DNA of 64,000 nt from Torulaspora globosa (GCF_014133895.1 NC_050727.1:868001-932000), one strand, 5' to 3'. Shown: positions 41,057 to 52,644, numbered from the stretch's first letter. The notes: generated by a model from the letters alone, not told the origin. Made by a program: numbers and translations.

Positions 41057-43066
41057 ATGAGCTGGAATAAGTCTCTTATGGTGCCATCTCGATGTTCTCT
41101 GCCTGTGCATCGTTTAAGCAGGGCTTTTCTTGGCAGGAATATCTTGACAAACTTTGCTCATCGGAGCTTGCTAACAAGTACAGATGCCTGCACAAAAGAA
41201 AATATCAGCCAGGTAAAGTGTTTCAATAGCCGTTCAGTAGGCTTTCCGGTTCGGCAGGCTTGTGGCTTTGAAATGAAGCGATTCTTGAGTCGATTGGTGC
41301 TACGAAGTCGGCTGTCTACTCTCTGTGCTCAAAGTATCCGGAGAAGTGAATCTGCTGGAATCGTAGTGAATCGATCCTTCCATTGTGGAAAAGTGTTTTT
41401 GAATCAGTCCAATCAACAGAATGGGAATCATGAAGATTTTTTGTCCAAAAATACTGATTATTTGCACATTCAGAATATCTTACTGCAGAAGAATCAAGAA
41501 AGGATGAATAAAAAACGGATGCTCTCGGAGGCGACCAATTTCTATGAAAGATTTAAAGTCAACACCAAATGGCTCCTAATTCGCAATAATCGGCCCTTTT
41601 CAGCTAATGAAATTAGTACGATGTTTTCGTGGCTTCTTATTTCGCAGATAGCGTGGATTATCCTCGGTACTACTACATTCGTATCTATCCTTTTACTTAT
41701 CTTCAACACTGTATTCGCTAAGGAGATGGTGGGCAGATGTATTGGGAAATTGCTTAATGCGTTTCTGGATGATATCGATATTAAATTCCAGGACGCTTTG
41801 GTTCCCAAGTGGAAAAACGGCTGTATCAGGTTCAACAAAGTGGAATTAAGAACTGTCGGCAAAGATCAAGACGTGGTAGAAGGTGCAGGATGCAGGGAGG
41901 GATCCAATCTAGAGTTCCAATTGAAGTTCCATCAAATAGAGTTGACACTTTCGTTAAAGAAATGGCTCTTTGGCCATGGTGCCATCAAAGATCTATCGCT
42001 CTACGGTATGAGAGGTGATGTAAACATAGACTATGCCTATGAACCGAATCCGCAGCGATTGTTTATCGATTGGTTCTCCAATAAAGATTATGAATTGGGG
42101 AAAGTGCAGCTAACGGACTCGTGCGTGAACGTTTACGATAAGCAGCTTGATATGAAGTATCGAGTGTCAATATACAATCTATCGATGCCTCAATTGAGAT
42201 TTCGATGGATACTTCCTGATTTCTTCAACGCAGATGTTGCCACAGGGGCAATAAACCATGCGTTGTTCACGATCCACAAAAGACAGCATAAATTGGTTTA
42301 CTTGAATGATATGGAGAAGGATCTCTCTCCGTGGAAGAGAATAAGCAGGCTGAGGTTAGATGCTATCAATGTCAAAGATTTGGGTCTCAATAAGAGCAAT
42401 ACATTTAACTGGTTTGAAGATGGGGAATTAGAGATTACAGCCGATGTTATGCTGCCGCATGAAGATAGCGAGCCACAGCATGATGCAGATAAGAAGAAGT
42501 ATATGGTGTTTGATCTCAGGTTCAAGTTCAAGAATGCTAGAGCACGTTTCCCCGATGAAGCGCCGAGATTATCATCAGGTGAAGAGATTATCTCACTCGA
42601 AGAGTTGAAGCCTTTAATCTCATACATTAATACACAAAATAGCTATTGTCGCTCAATGGCTAGCATAGAAAACACGAATTCAGTGTGGAATTCGTCCAAC
42701 GTATCAATCAGCAAGACGAGGTCTTATCCAAACGTGACGGTGATACCGTCTGCAGCGCAATGGGCTCATAGTGAGGATGAAGTTGGACCGAAGGGCCAAG
42801 AGATCATAAGATTCCATGACCAGCCCCAACACAACGGTAATGAGCTGGTCTTGCGTTGTCGGATAGTCAAAAACATTCAGGAGCTCAAGGACAAGGTGAT
42901 GTTTCAGGAGACGGGGATATACGATACCTTAAGTATGGAGCTATATGTTGACTTGATTAGAATGGTTGAAGAATGGGAGTATAACAAGAAAAACGACTGG
43001 ATGAAGCTATGGGGCACCACAGTAGCGTCCCAACTCCTCCTCTTCGGTTTAGGTGCTATGGTCTGA
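41057..43066 (+). CDS. MDM32: Mitochondrial inner-membrane protein Mdm32
   Basis: Seen: 669 codons from ATG 41057 (622 in S. cerevisiae). The match begins at YLHIQNILLQKNQ (about residue 135). A double-length hydrophobic segment covers about 190-220 (SWLLISQIAWIILGTTTF onward), then a large domain with FQDALVPKWKNGCIRFNKV and WKRISRLRLDAINVKDLGL, and a short C-terminal hydrophobic end. A second ATG at 41273 starts MKRFLSRLVLRSRLSTLC, a typical mitochondrial presequence, and gives 597 residues. Either start is possible. Known: Mdm32 with Mdm31 acts in mitochondrial shape, inheritance and phospholipid balance. Divergent from PNO1. Confidence 0.92.
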   Translation: MSWNKSLMVPSRCSLPVHRLSRAFLGRNILTNFAHRSLLTSTDACTKENISQVKCFNSRSVGFPVRQACGFEMKRFLSRLVLRSRLSTLCAQSIRRSESAGIVVNRSFHCGKVFLNQSNQQNGNHEDFLSKNTDYLHIQNILLQKNQERMNKKRMLSEATNFYERFKVNTKWLLIRNNRPFSANEISTMFSWLLISQIAWIILGTTTFVSILLLIFNTVFAKEMVGRCIGKLLNAFLDDIDIKFQDALVPKWKNGCIRFNKVELRTVGKDQDVVEGAGCREGSNLEFQLKFHQIELTLSLKKWLFGHGAIKDLSLYGMRGDVNIDYAYEPNPQRLFIDWFSNKDYELGKVQLTDSCVNVYDKQLDMKYRVSIYNLSMPQLRFRWILPDFFNADVATGAINHALFTIHKRQHKLVYLNDMEKDLSPWKRISRLRLDAINVKDLGLNKSNTFNWFEDGELEITADVMLPHEDSEPQHDADKKKYMVFDLRFKFKNARARFPDEAPRLSSGEEIISLEELKPLISYINTQNSYCRSMASIENTNSVWNSSNVSISKTRSYPNVTVIPSAAQWAHSEDEVGPKGQEIIRFHDQPQHNGNELVLRCRIVKNIQELKDKVMFQETGIYDTLSMELYVDLIRMVEEWEYNKKNDWMKLWGTTVASQLLLFGLGAMV

Positions 43067-43360
43067 TCGAGCTGTAAATAATTGTCTCACCTGTATATAG
43101 TTTACTAGCATAACGAAATTAACGACTACAATCGATTTTGGCTCTGATAGCCCTAAATGCGGGCCTACAAGTAGGAAAATTAGCATACGATTGAATAATG
43201 CCTACGTGGTTTGGTTCATTCATCAATGGCGTTCTGAGTTATTTCTATAACGATATTACGATCTACCGGATTCCCCGCTGCTGCCGCAGTAAACACTATC
43301 ACATTCAACTCTTTCTTCCCGTTGGATTGACGCTTTAAGGCTGAAGGATATCATTATCTT

Positions 43361-44011
43361 TTAACCTTCAGTTTTGGTAGAATCCACTCGCTCTCCGGTT
43401 TTTCGATTGATTCTTACTAGTGGCATGAATGAGCTTTCAGAGATTTTACCCATTGCTTGGCTCGCTTCAGCTCCCTTAGCTCCAATTCCCGAATAAAGAG
43501 GTCTACCTTGTTCGTGTGGAAGTTTACTATAGTTCTTTTCTTGCAAATCAGAGTTTTCCCTGGTACCGTCCCATCCCATGCCTCGCAGTAATGCTTCACC
43601 AAACTCCTCGACTGGCACTTCTTCATATTCATCTTCATTTGTGACTTCAGGAAGCTCCTCAAGCCATCGTAGGTTCGAGCTTTGCAATGGCTTCCTGGTA
43701 GTACTGCTTTGCGCTGGTAAACCCTGTCCACGATTGGTTTCGTTGTATGTCAGGCCATACTTGACCTGATTCTCTTCCGGACCAGCCGGTATTTCCCATA
43801 ACGAAGATCGTAGTATCCCTGGCTTGATAATTAACTCTTTTGGCTTTTCCTCTGTATATCTCTCGACATGAGTTAAGCTTATTTTACTTCTGGTTGCGTT
43901 CTTCTGGTCTCCACCAAAGACGCTCTGCTTCTTTTGGCTGCCACCTTTCTTCGTCGGCTTGGAACCCTTCTTGGGTTTCTTGGCAATCTTTAGGGAGAAG
44001 CCACTGCTCAT
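43361..44011 (-). CDS. SPP2: Spliceosome factor Spp2 (Prp2 partner)
   Basis: Seen: 216 codons from ATG 44011 (185 in S. cerevisiae), chosen because MSSGFSLKIAKK matches the family start. The N-terminus is Lys-rich. The G-patch-like core EEVPVEEFGEALLRGMGW is intact, followed by GIGAKG and ESSFMPLVRINRKTGERV. Known: Spp2 anchors the DEAH ATPase Prp2 to the activated spliceosome through this G-patch. YOR148C in S. cerevisiae. It diverges from SHE9 across about 140 bases. Confidence 0.92.
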   Translation of the reverse strand: MSSGFSLKIAKKPKKGSKPTKKGGSQKKQSVFGGDQKNATRSKISLTHVERYTEEKPKELIIKPGILRSSLWEIPAGPEENQVKYGLTYNETNRGQGLPAQSSTTRKPLQSSNLRWLEELPEVTNEDEYEEVPVEEFGEALLRGMGWDGTRENSDLQEKNYSKLPHEQGRPLYSGIGAKGAEASQAMGKISESSFMPLVRINRKTGERVDSTKTEG

Positions 44012-44152
44012 GCTACAGCTGTTTATCAATGACTCTGCTGATGAGACTTTCCAAGGTATCGCTTCCGGCTTAAAGATCACTGTTAGTAGCTGTGTGTTGA
44101 AAAGAAGCTATGTGAGGATATCATACTGAAAGCCATCAGATCGCTATTGACA

Positions 44153-45520
44153 ATGATACAAAGATGGCAGAGGCCAGCCTTTCGAGTTGGGGAAACTCTC
44201 CTTTATCAGAGGTGGGGATTGGTGGTGAATTTACGCCATGCCTCTGGAGGTCCACTTCATCAAAAGAAGGCCCTACCAGAGGCCAAGAAGAGTAAAGTGA
44301 CAGGAAATCTATGGGAACCCCTGGGTACTCATTGGAAGAAAGTCAAGGGTCAATTGAAGGATACTCGCTCGATTCTGAGCCGTCATGTATCACAATTCTC
44401 CTACCACGTAGCCAAAGCCAGGATGTCCATAATGGAAGCTAACAAGAAGCTAGCAGAGCAAGAGCAAGAGGGAGCTGACCAGAGACTCACCTATGACAGG
44501 GACATGGAAACGAGCGAAACGATCAGGGATCTGCCTTCTCAACGAGAGCTCCATCGCCGAAGATGGTCACGAAAGCTGGAGTTCTATTTTGATTCATTGC
44601 AAGAAACGATCTTTACAGCTACCAGGGCCCTGAACGACGTTACCGGATACTCTAGCATAGAGAGACTGCGAAAGAGCATTGAGATAATGGAAAATAACAT
44701 GGAAGACTGTCGAGAGACCTTGAGAAATCTCAAAGATAAATATGCCACTGCGATTGAGGAAAGGAAACAGTCACAGAAACAGCTGAACGAACTGCTACAA
44801 AGGAAAAGCACCTGGTCACCGGCTGATCTTGAAAGATTCACTCAAATCTACAAGGACGATGCGCTGAACCAGAAACGAGAGCAAGCCTTGAAACTGGAAG
44901 TTAGCGCTAAGGAAACGCAGCAGGAAAAGCTGAGCGATGACCTTTATCGGGCAATCTTGACTCGTTATCACGAAGAGCAGATTTGGTCGGATAAAATCAG
45001 ACGGACTTCCACCTGGGGCACCTTCATCCTGATGGGAGTTAACATTATTCTTTTCCTAGTGTTTCAATTGCTTCTTGAACCGTGGAAACGCAGAAGACTA
45101 ACGAGATCCTTCGAAGATAAGGTTAAGAATGCACTGGATGACTACGCTGCGCGGCAGGACATGAAGCTAGAGCAATTGAGGGCGAACATAGCCCAGCCAG
45201 CGGCCATCTCGACTATTCTCGATGAACAGATTGATCGAGCTCAAGCAGATGATGCCTCCACCGAGGAACTCACGGCAACGGCGAGCTCATCTGAACCAGC
45301 ACAAGAGGTTACCGCAGCTTACAATTTAGAAGATGAGATATCAGAACGCAGATCGCTAGTACGAAGACTTCGAATGTGGATTCAAGATTTGCTTTACAAA
45401 TTTTGTCCCCCGGCGATTTCGCATGTTCACTCCAAGACGATACTAAGCAATCTAGAGCTATATGTTTACTCGACGCTGCTGATCCTCCTGGGGGCACTAT
45501 CAGCTAGGTTCATGCCCTGA
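44153..45520 (+). CDS. SHE9: Mitochondrial inner-membrane protein She9/Mdm33
   Basis: Seen: 455 codons from ATG 44153 (456 in S. cerevisiae). An N-terminal basic presequence ([20 protein letters not shown]) is followed by a long coiled-coil region (about 60-280). A membrane segment lies near 288-308 ([20 protein letters not shown]) and a second hydrophobic segment is near the C-terminus ([17 protein letters not shown]). Known: She9/Mdm33 shapes the inner membrane; loss gives ring-like mitochondria, and overproduction causes septation. YDR393W, next to RPT3 as here. Confidence 0.94.
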   Translation: MIQRWQRPAFRVGETLLYQRWGLVVNLRHASGGPLHQKKALPEAKKSKVTGNLWEPLGTHWKKVKGQLKDTRSILSRHVSQFSYHVAKARMSIMEANKKLAEQEQEGADQRLTYDRDMETSETIRDLPSQRELHRRRWSRKLEFYFDSLQETIFTATRALNDVTGYSSIERLRKSIEIMENNMEDCRETLRNLKDKYATAIEERKQSQKQLNELLQRKSTWSPADLERFTQIYKDDALNQKREQALKLEVSAKETQQEKLSDDLYRAILTRYHEEQIWSDKIRRTSTWGTFILMGVNIILFLVFQLLLEPWKRRRLTRSFEDKVKNALDDYAARQDMKLEQLRANIAQPAAISTILDEQIDRAQADDASTEELTATASSSEPAQEVTAAYNLEDEISERRSLVRRLRMWIQDLLYKFCPPAISHVHSKTILSNLELYVYSTLLILLGALSARFMP

Positions 45521-45619
45521 CGATTCCTGTTAATAGCGGATAAAGTATATACTATGAGTTAAGCTCGTTGTGAAAGGTTTGTCGTATAGAGTGATATAGA
45601 CTAACAACCCATTACTCGC

Positions 45620-45628
45620 GGTGGCAAA
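45620..45628 (+). promoter_or_regulatory. PACE element (Rpn4 binding site) upstream of RPT3
   Basis: Seen: an exact GGTGGCAAA about 100 bases before the RPT3 start. Known: Rpn4 binds this nonamer to control proteasome genes in yeasts. Confidence 0.85.
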
Positions 45629-45726
45629 ACCTTCAAGGCTACTAGAACCCATGAGGATTGAAGTTTTAGTTGACTAGAGGAAGGCTTTTGAATCTGTGGT
45701 TATTGCCAGCAGTTGATTAGAGGCCA

Positions 45727-47007
45727 ATGGAAGAATTAGGAGTGGTCAATCCGGTGGAAACAGCGGTTGCGGAAAGAAATACAGTGAAATCTTATGGCGC
45801 CCTGTTGTCACAATTGAACAATAATGGGACAAATATCAGTTCCAGCGGTAATACAGATGTGTATCTAACACTGAAGAAGCTGGAAAAGGAACTTGAGCTA
45901 TTGATCTTGCAGGGAGAATACATAAAAGACGAACAACGCCATTTGAAGCGTGAGCTTTTAAGGGCTCAGGAAGAAGTTAAGAGAATTCAATCCGTTCCTT
46001 TGGTAATTGGGCAGTTTCTGGAGCCAATTGATGAAAACACAGGTATTGTGTCAAGTACCACCGGCATGAGTTACGTTGTGAGAATTTTGTCCACATTAGA
46101 TCGTGAACTTTTGAAGCCTTCGATGTCGGTGGCACTACATCGCCATTCCAATGCACTGGTAGATATCCTGCCACCAGACTCGGATTCTAGTATATCGATT
46201 ATGAGTGAGAATGAGAAACCAGATGTCACATACGCGGACGTTGGTGGGCTAGATATGCAGAAGCAAGAAATAAGGGAGGCTGTTGAACTGCCCTTGACAC
46301 AGGCTGATTTATATCAGCAAATTGGTATAGATCCTCCAAGAGGTGTGTTACTGTATGGCCCTCCAGGTACGGGTAAAACAATGCTTGTCAAAGCAGTAGC
46401 CAATAGTACAAACGCATCCTTCATCAGAGTTAATGGCTCCGAGTTCGTTCACAAATATCTGGGAGAAGGTCCACGTATGGTGCGTGATGTCTTCAGGCTA
46501 GCAAGGGAAAACGCGCCCTCTATTATATTCATTGACGAAGTGGATTCTATCGCTACCAAACGTTTCGATGCTCAGACAGGTTCAGATCGTGAAGTGCAGC
46601 GTATTTTAATCGAGCTTCTGACGCAGATGGATGGTTTCGATCAGTCCACCAATGTGAAAGTGATCATGGCAACCAATAGGGCGGACACACTGGATCCTGC
46701 GCTACTAAGACCCGGTAGACTGGATAGGAAAATAGAGTTTCCATCGCTTCGTGATAGACGTGAGCGTCGTTTGATCTTCGGTACAATTGCAGCTAAGATG
46801 TCCTTGGCCCCGGAGACTGATTTAGATTCCCTGATTATACGTAACGACTCCCTTTCAGGTGCTACGATTGCGGCTATCATGCAAGAGGCTGGTTTGCGTG
46901 CTGTTAGGAAAAACAGATACGTCATTTTGCAGAGCGACTTGGAAGAGGCTTATGCTGCGCAAGTCAAGACCGATAATGACGTTGACAAATTTGATTTCTA
47001 CAAATAG
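45727..47007 (+). CDS. RPT3: 26S proteasome regulatory ATPase Rpt3
   Basis: Seen: 426 codons (428 in S. cerevisiae). An N-terminal coiled coil (about 45-85) precedes an OB-fold region. The AAA+ domain has Walker A GPPGTGKT near residue 211-218, the pore-loop [12 protein letters not shown], Walker [11 protein letters not shown] near 267 and the [24 protein letters not shown]. The C-terminus ends FDFYK, with the hydrophobic-Tyr-X (HbYX) type tail that docks into the 20S alpha ring. Known: one of six ATPases that unfold substrates and open the core particle gate. The PACE site upstream matches this role. Confidence 0.98.
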   Translation: MEELGVVNPVETAVAERNTVKSYGALLSQLNNNGTNISSSGNTDVYLTLKKLEKELELLILQGEYIKDEQRHLKRELLRAQEEVKRIQSVPLVIGQFLEPIDENTGIVSSTTGMSYVVRILSTLDRELLKPSMSVALHRHSNALVDILPPDSDSSISIMSENEKPDVTYADVGGLDMQKQEIREAVELPLTQADLYQQIGIDPPRGVLLYGPPGTGKTMLVKAVANSTNASFIRVNGSEFVHKYLGEGPRMVRDVFRLARENAPSIIFIDEVDSIATKRFDAQTGSDREVQRILIELLTQMDGFDQSTNVKVIMATNRADTLDPALLRPGRLDRKIEFPSLRDRRERRLIFGTIAAKMSLAPETDLDSLIIRNDSLSGATIAAIMQEAGLRAVRKNRYVILQSDLEEAYAAQVKTDNDVDKFDFYK

Positions 47008-47088
47008 TCGTCTTTGAGTCGTTACTGTGTAGTACATAGGGACATAGTGGAAGCATGCATAAAGAATGAAATAAATCGCCTCAGCATT

Positions 47089-48618
47089 TTATCTGGAAAG
47101 CTCTACACTATAAACCGAGATCCCAGGCTGAAAAGTTGATAAATCGCTAATGTCCAGATGATCTAAATCCAAATGACCGGATATTCGATCTGATGGGGTC
47201 AGCGTCAGCGAGCCGCTGCGCTGCAGGCTATCTAAGCGTCCCGCTAAAGAGTCAGGTGCTATAAGCTTCACATTCGCCCCGTTCTCGAGGAAGCTATGCA
47301 AAGTGGAGTTCAAAAGCCCGTCGGCACAACCTTTGAGATCGATGACATGATTGCTAATTGCTTCAAAGGGAATCTGATCAACAGTTTCTATTCCTTGCTC
47401 CAACATAGTTGTGGAGACGACAAGTTCCTTATTCATGTACATCCAGGTCGGAGGAGAGTATGTTTTCCACCATACATGCACGCCAACCGCCTTTTGCTCT
47501 TGGAACCTGCCTAACACTTTTAAGACGCCGCCCTGATGGTACACTCCATAAATCGTGCCGAGTATTACGTTGAAGACGAGCCACAGCTTTATTATGAAAG
47601 CAGAATTGATTGATGCGATGGAAGCATTTGGGTTCAAACAAGCAAAGAGCAGAGGCCCCAGAGGCAGAAGGAATCGCAGCTCCTGATGTCTAAAAATCGA
47701 GAGAAATAGCATACCAGAGGCGATCGCTGATATGACCAAACCTCTGCTGCTATTTTTGAAGTTGTGTCGCCTCGGATTGGTAAGAAGAATAGCCGGACCA
47801 AGCATTTGCGGTAGATTGACCAAAATATGGTGATATCTGGGATGCAAACCGTGTTTTTCAAGATTGGCCTCATCGAAGTTGTACAACAAGTTCCTTAGCG
47901 GCGCGACGGTAAGCCCATTACTTTGATACATTCTCGTGTCTATGAGAATAAAGACCAGGCTACTAACCGTTGAGGACACGAGCAGCAAGGCCAGAGGTCC
48001 TTGATGAGTTCTGAAGAAGCGCCAAAAAACAACCAACGAAGGGAAAAGGATAAACGCCGGAAACGTGATTCTATTGAAGCACCCCAAAGAGATAAGAAAC
48101 CCCAGGAGGCAGGAGATCTTGTAGGCCTGTGTCTTGTGATCTCTCACATGAGGTAACAATTCATTGTACAGCGCCAGAACTATAAGCAGGACGATCGTTT
48201 CGAATGAATTGGAGAAAGAGTGGCTCTGGAAGCAGCCACTAATATAAGACGTTGCAATGAAAAAGTTACACCATTTCGCACTGAATGCACCATAGAGCCT
48301 TTTCATAACGTATCGACTTGTGGCAATGAAGGTCAAGTAGTTTTGAATTCGGACTAGCCTCAAGATCACCAGGGGATTATCGACCTTAGTGGCCTTGAAT
48401 ACGCAAAACAAGGGTCCATAGTTAAGAAGCAAGGGCACAAAACTTCTTGCGGCTGTCTCAGACTGGAATTCCCACGGTATTGCGCCATTGATGCCAAAAA
48501 AACGCCAAGCGAGCACTTCTAAGCTTTGAAAATGTTCATCAGGATGGATGTACGAAAGCTGTACCGAGAGGAATAAACCTATAGCCAAACCAAGGACCTC
48601 CAATCTTCTCAAGTTCAT
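47089..48618 (-). CDS. SMP3: GPI mannosyltransferase Smp3 (fourth mannose)
   Basis: Seen: 509 codons (516 in S. cerevisiae). A multi-spanning GT22-family membrane protein: an N-terminal hydrophobic segment and the first luminal loop with HPDEHFQ (H25, D27, E28), the catalytic acidic motif of this family, then IPWEFQSE and about ten further hydrophobic segments including LRFLLPLGPLLFACL. Known: Smp3 adds the fourth mannose to the GPI precursor in the ER, using dolichol-phosphate-mannose, and is essential in S. cerevisiae. YOR149C, here placed between RPT3 and SXM1 (both YDR). Confidence 0.96.
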   Translation of the reverse strand: MNLRRLEVLGLAIGLFLSVQLSYIHPDEHFQSLEVLAWRFFGINGAIPWEFQSETAARSFVPLLLNYGPLFCVFKATKVDNPLVILRLVRIQNYLTFIATSRYVMKRLYGAFSAKWCNFFIATSYISGCFQSHSFSNSFETIVLLIVLALYNELLPHVRDHKTQAYKISCLLGFLISLGCFNRITFPAFILFPSLVVFWRFFRTHQGPLALLLVSSTVSSLVFILIDTRMYQSNGLTVAPLRNLLYNFDEANLEKHGLHPRYHHILVNLPQMLGPAILLTNPRRHNFKNSSRGLVISAIASGMLFLSIFRHQELRFLLPLGPLLFACLNPNASIASINSAFIIKLWLVFNVILGTIYGVYHQGGVLKVLGRFQEQKAVGVHVWWKTYSPPTWMYMNKELVVSTTMLEQGIETVDQIPFEAISNHVIDLKGCADGLLNSTLHSFLENGANVKLIAPDSLAGRLDSLQRSGSLTLTPSDRISGHLDLDHLDISDLSTFQPGISVYSVELSR

Positions 48619-48871
48619 TAAGGTGTCCAGTCGTTGATCGAGAAGACTTAATGATTACTGGTATTATGGTCTTTATCAGCGTATTATGATCATTCTAAAC
48701 GATGTGCAAATTTTTCCTATGCTGACGGTTGGCTTTAATTGACATAGTAGCCTATTTATCAGGACAACATAACAAAGGTGCTAATGAAGTTGGGAAAGTG
48801 ATTTGCGATTCATAATCTGTCATAGAGGGTTGAAACTGACCGGCGGCTACGGGCAAATAATAGTATAAAAA

Positions 48872-51721
48872 ATGCATGATGAGCAAGCGATTTTGGCTTG
48901 CGTAGAGCAAACAATGGTTGCCGATGCGAAGGTTATCAAAGAGGCAGAACAACAACTTTTCGAATACCAGAAACAGCCCGGGTTCACTACATTTTTACTT
49001 CAAGTGGTTTCCAATGAGGAAATTCCGACACACATCCGTCTCTCTTCGGCGATTTACTTCAAAAACAAGATCTTTCGATCATGGAATACCCCGAATCGCG
49101 AAGATGGGATCAAACCAGAGGAGCAGCTAGTGATCAAGGAGAATTTGATCCAGTCCCTCGTGAAGAATTCCGAAAATAATCACATCAGGCCGCATTTGAC
49201 TGAATCAGTCCGAGGAATTCTGGATAATAACGATGATTGGGATTTGACGGGAGTTATTAATGAGCTTCTAAACAGCGGTAAGGAAGAATATGTGTACAGT
49301 GGCTTATTACTGCTATTTCAGACGTGCATTGCCCATAGATGGGATATGGCAGATAACCGGAAAGAGATTGATAGAGTTGTCTCGGTGGTCTTCCCAACGG
49401 TGGAAAACATCGCATCGCAATTGGTAAACCGGGAGGACTACAGAGCAAACGAACTGATGTATCTGATAATCAAATGTTTCAAATACGCCTGTTTGAACAA
49501 CTTTCCGCAGTATTTCAGCAATTTGGAGAAACTGAATGCATGGATTCAATTGCATCTGTATCTTTGCGCGAAGCCTCTTCCAAAGGAAGTATTTGCGCTG
49601 GATCCGTCTGACAGATGCCTGGACAAAAGAGTAAAAGTGAACAAGTGGGGGTTTGGGAACCTGAACAGATTTATTCACAAGTTTTCTAGAGTCACCAAGT
49701 CCGTTTCCGAGCAGTTCGTATCATACGTTTTCAACAACATCATTCCCACGATCCTCCAGGAATATTTTAAAGTGATTCAAGCCTGGAGGGATAATTCACT
49801 TTGGTTGGGAGAGGCCTCATTGCATTACTTGATCCAGTTTTTGGAAAAGTGTCTTGTTACAGAAGAGGTATATCCACTAATCCAGCCTCATGTGTCAACA
49901 ATCATCGAGAAAGTTATCTTTCCGTGCCTTTCGGCCAACGAAGAGAGCGTGCAATTGCTTGAGGAAGATCCCGAAGAATATACGAGAAGATATTTCGATC
50001 TCAACAAGGAGAGCTCAACAGCTGACGTAGCATCGTGTGATTTTGTGTTCGTTATCGGACACAAGCGTCCTTCGGAGCTGGATAAAGTCTTGCCATTTGT
50101 GAACGGCGTATTTGTGAGCTATAATGAACACCCCGAAGATATTTCAGTGGCTTTCAAGCAGGAAGGTGCCATGAGAATGATTTCCACTTTATTCACATTT
50201 CTAGACTCTCCGGAAAGCCTTGAAGCTATCTTTTCTCACTATATCGTCCCATTTTTGTCACAGTCAAGATACCCATTCTTAGTTGCCAGAGCATTGGAGA
50301 CTATATCCGTGTATGGGAATGAGTTTCAAGATATGGACACCCTATCAAGGCTTTTTCAATTAACTTACGACCATTTTATGAACAGCAATGTGCTACCCAT
50401 CCAAATTGAAGCTGCTGATGCTTTGAAAGCATTGGTTGTCAGCAATCCTAAGATTCACTCCCACATATCTGCCCAAGTACCGGGAATCATGGAAAAGTTA
50501 TTGAGACTTTCTAAAGAGTTCCAAATTGACATCTTGTCGGAAGTCATGGAAGTGTTTGTGGAGAGATTCGCCGATGAACTAACGATTTTTGCAGAAGACT
50601 TGGCCGCCAACCTGGCCGACCAGTTTTTGCAGCTTGGACGTTCCCTTGTCGACAACTCAGGCAATTCCTACTCAACCGGGGACCAGGATTCTGAGATTCA
50701 AGCAAGCGCTTTATTGCAAACCATGACAACAATGGTTATGTCAATGAGTAAGGTCTCCCTAATCGACAAATTTCTGCCGGTTGTAAAATTTGTCGTAGTG
50801 AACGCACAAATTTCTTTTCTCACAGAGATAGTCGATTTGATGGATTCATTAGCATTATCCTCACAAGCACTATTCAATCAGTTTACGCCAGCCATTTGGG
50901 AGATGGTCCACGATTTGCTGGACTCGTTCCAAACATACGCAATGGACTATTTTGAAGGATATCTCATTTTCTTTGAGACTTTGGTCACCCATGGCTTTCC
51001 GCAAGATCAGACCTTTTTGCAGCCCTTTTTAGAGATTTTGTCTGTGAAACTGGACAGTGACATTGACTATGACGTGGAGAGTGTCCTGGATATTCTAGTC
51101 TTCTATGCGCTGTCCATGAGAGACATACAATTGTTCGACAGAGCTTTACGGGCATCGTCGAATGACGAGCTCCAACTTGACGACGGCGACATTGTCAAGA
51201 CTTTCCTCGCCAACCTCTCCGTCAAGCCGGTAGAGACGTTGCAAATCAGCGAGAACGAGGGGGCCACGCTGGTACTTCTAACCAAGTGGTTCTCCTGCAA
51301 GTTCTCTAGTGTCTTCTCCATCAAGCTGCAGATTATGGCCATCCTATCGCTCTTCAAGCTGCCCGAACTGCCAGGCTGCGTGAAGGGATTCACCAGCCAA
51401 TTTGCTGAGAAACTAGTCTCGCTGATGGAGAAACTGCCGGACGCCATCAGAAAACGGGACGCCATCTCCAAGGGCGAAGAAGGCGTCGAAGAGATGTTCG
51501 GCAATGACGCAAACCCTGACGAAGACGACTATTTCGAAGACTACGAAGAGGACTTGAAGGAAACCGTGCTCGACCAAATAAACATTTTCCAAGAGGTCCA
51601 CTCTTTCTTCGCGCGTCTTCAGGCCAGCGACGCAGAGAAATACCAAACAATAATAAACTCTCTGAACGATGACAAAAGACACTCCTTGCAGGTAATCCTC
51701 GAGTTCGTCTCCCAGAACTAG
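48872..51721 (+). CDS. SXM1: Importin-beta family carrier Sxm1 (Kap108)
   Basis: Seen: 949 codons (944 in S. cerevisiae). The N-terminal importin region has [19 protein letters not shown] and [18 protein letters not shown]-like helical repeats run throughout, and a strongly acidic stretch (about 875-895, [15 protein letters not shown]) lies near the C-terminus, as in Nmd5/Sxm1-type karyopherins. Known: Sxm1 imports the La protein Lhp1, some ribosomal proteins and other cargo into the nucleus. YDR395W in S. cerevisiae. It diverges from SMP3 across about 250 bases. Confidence 0.95.
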   Translation: MHDEQAILACVEQTMVADAKVIKEAEQQLFEYQKQPGFTTFLLQVVSNEEIPTHIRLSSAIYFKNKIFRSWNTPNREDGIKPEEQLVIKENLIQSLVKNSENNHIRPHLTESVRGILDNNDDWDLTGVINELLNSGKEEYVYSGLLLLFQTCIAHRWDMADNRKEIDRVVSVVFPTVENIASQLVNREDYRANELMYLIIKCFKYACLNNFPQYFSNLEKLNAWIQLHLYLCAKPLPKEVFALDPSDRCLDKRVKVNKWGFGNLNRFIHKFSRVTKSVSEQFVSYVFNNIIPTILQEYFKVIQAWRDNSLWLGEASLHYLIQFLEKCLVTEEVYPLIQPHVSTIIEKVIFPCLSANEESVQLLEEDPEEYTRRYFDLNKESSTADVASCDFVFVIGHKRPSELDKVLPFVNGVFVSYNEHPEDISVAFKQEGAMRMISTLFTFLDSPESLEAIFSHYIVPFLSQSRYPFLVARALETISVYGNEFQDMDTLSRLFQLTYDHFMNSNVLPIQIEAADALKALVVSNPKIHSHISAQVPGIMEKLLRLSKEFQIDILSEVMEVFVERFADELTIFAEDLAANLADQFLQLGRSLVDNSGNSYSTGDQDSEIQASALLQTMTTMVMSMSKVSLIDKFLPVVKFVVVNAQISFLTEIVDLMDSLALSSQALFNQFTPAIWEMVHDLLDSFQTYAMDYFEGYLIFFETLVTHGFPQDQTFLQPFLEILSVKLDSDIDYDVESVLDILVFYALSMRDIQLFDRALRASSNDELQLDDGDIVKTFLANLSVKPVETLQISENEGATLVLLTKWFSCKFSSVFSIKLQIMAILSLFKLPELPGCVKGFTSQFAEKLVSLMEKLPDAIRKRDAISKGEEGVEEMFGNDANPDEDDYFEDYEEDLKETVLDQINIFQEVHSFFARLQASDAEKYQTIINSLNDDKRHSLQVILEFVSQN

Positions 51722-51808
51722 ACTCGCGAGGTAAACAAAATGCTTTTATCCCGCTTCCTACATACTATACATCACACAATACAATACAACCCGCCCCACG
51801 CAATGCGT

Positions 51809-52270
51809 TTAATGATCATCCTCGGCCTTTACCCCAGTACTCCCCCCGTCGCTGCTCGCTCCACTCACGCTCGATTGCAATCTGGACCGCGACTGTCTAA
51901 AAAGCTCCTCCTGCTGTCGTAGCAATTCCTCCTCGGAAAGACCCGACTTCTTGAACTTGGCATCCCGCTTCTCCTTGATCCGCTGAGAGCCCTTATACTC
52001 TGCCAATTGCTGCTCCAGAAACGGTACGAACTCGTTATACTCCAGTTCTTCTAGTGCTTTGATCACGTGTTCCGGCGCTATCGTCTTCTTAGCGTCGTTC
52101 TCAGCCATCTCGGACGCCATCGACGACAGGATCATTATGAACTCGATGCCCGACTTGATGATGATCTCGCGCGCCTCTTTGCTGAACGTTAAATCCGGTT
52201 CCAGCACCTCGGATATTATTTTTTGAACCGTGGCCTTGGGCAAAGACACGTCTTCCAACTCATTAGCCAT
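51809..52270 (-). CDS. NCB2: NC2 beta (Ncb2), negative cofactor of TBP
   Basis: Seen: 153 codons (146 in S. cerevisiae). A histone fold covers residues 8-90 (VSLPKATVQKIISEVLEPDL, SGIEFIMILSSMASEMAEND, KKTIAPEHVIKALEELEYNEF). A conserved helix follows with KFKKSGLSEEELLRQQEELF, then a Ser-rich tail. Known: with Bur6 (NC2 alpha) it clamps TBP on DNA and represses or activates Pol II promoters. The S. cerevisiae gene has an intron near its 5' end; here the frame is continuous from ATG with no splice signals needed. Converges on SXM1. Confidence 0.96.
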   Translation of the reverse strand: MANELEDVSLPKATVQKIISEVLEPDLTFSKEAREIIIKSGIEFIMILSSMASEMAENDAKKTIAPEHVIKALEELEYNEFVPFLEQQLAEYKGSQRIKEKRDAKFKKSGLSEEELLRQQEELFRQSRSRLQSSVSGASSDGGSTGVKAEDDH

Positions 52271-52581
52271 GATCCCTGCGGCACCTCAGATGGCCCTATC
52301 TCTCGATATCCTGACATCTGTTCTGACGCGACTCTTGCGAATTTCGCGGCCCCTTTTATACTTGAAGTGCACCGCGCGCGCTGTGAACAAAAAAAAGCAG
52401 GCCTTGTGAAGAAGAGACGCTGGGAAGCGCCAAGAACGGCTTGCTCTTGAAGCGTCTGCCTCCTTCAAGCGCCGAGCAGCCTCGGCTGGGGCTGGCGGTA
52501 GCCACAGGCCCTCTTTATAGCTGCTTGGTGCTGGCTAAGGGTTTCTTCACAGCTTGGAGGTGTGGTCGTTCTGTACGAAGG

Positions 52582-52644
52582 TGAAAAATTTTAGAAATTT
52601 CAGTATATGGCAGGCTATAAGAGTCGATGAGATGCGATGAGATG
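52582..52644 (+). promoter_or_regulatory. RRPE and tandem PAC elements upstream of UTP5
   Basis: Seen: TGAAAAATTTT (52582-52592) is a perfect RRPE. CGATGAGATG (52625-52634) and GCGATGAGATG (52634-52644) form two PAC boxes about 11 bases apart, ending 45 bases before the UTP5 ATG. Known: this pair marks ribosome-biogenesis genes. The rest of 52271-52689, shared with the divergent NCB2, shows nothing else I can name. Confidence 0.8.
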
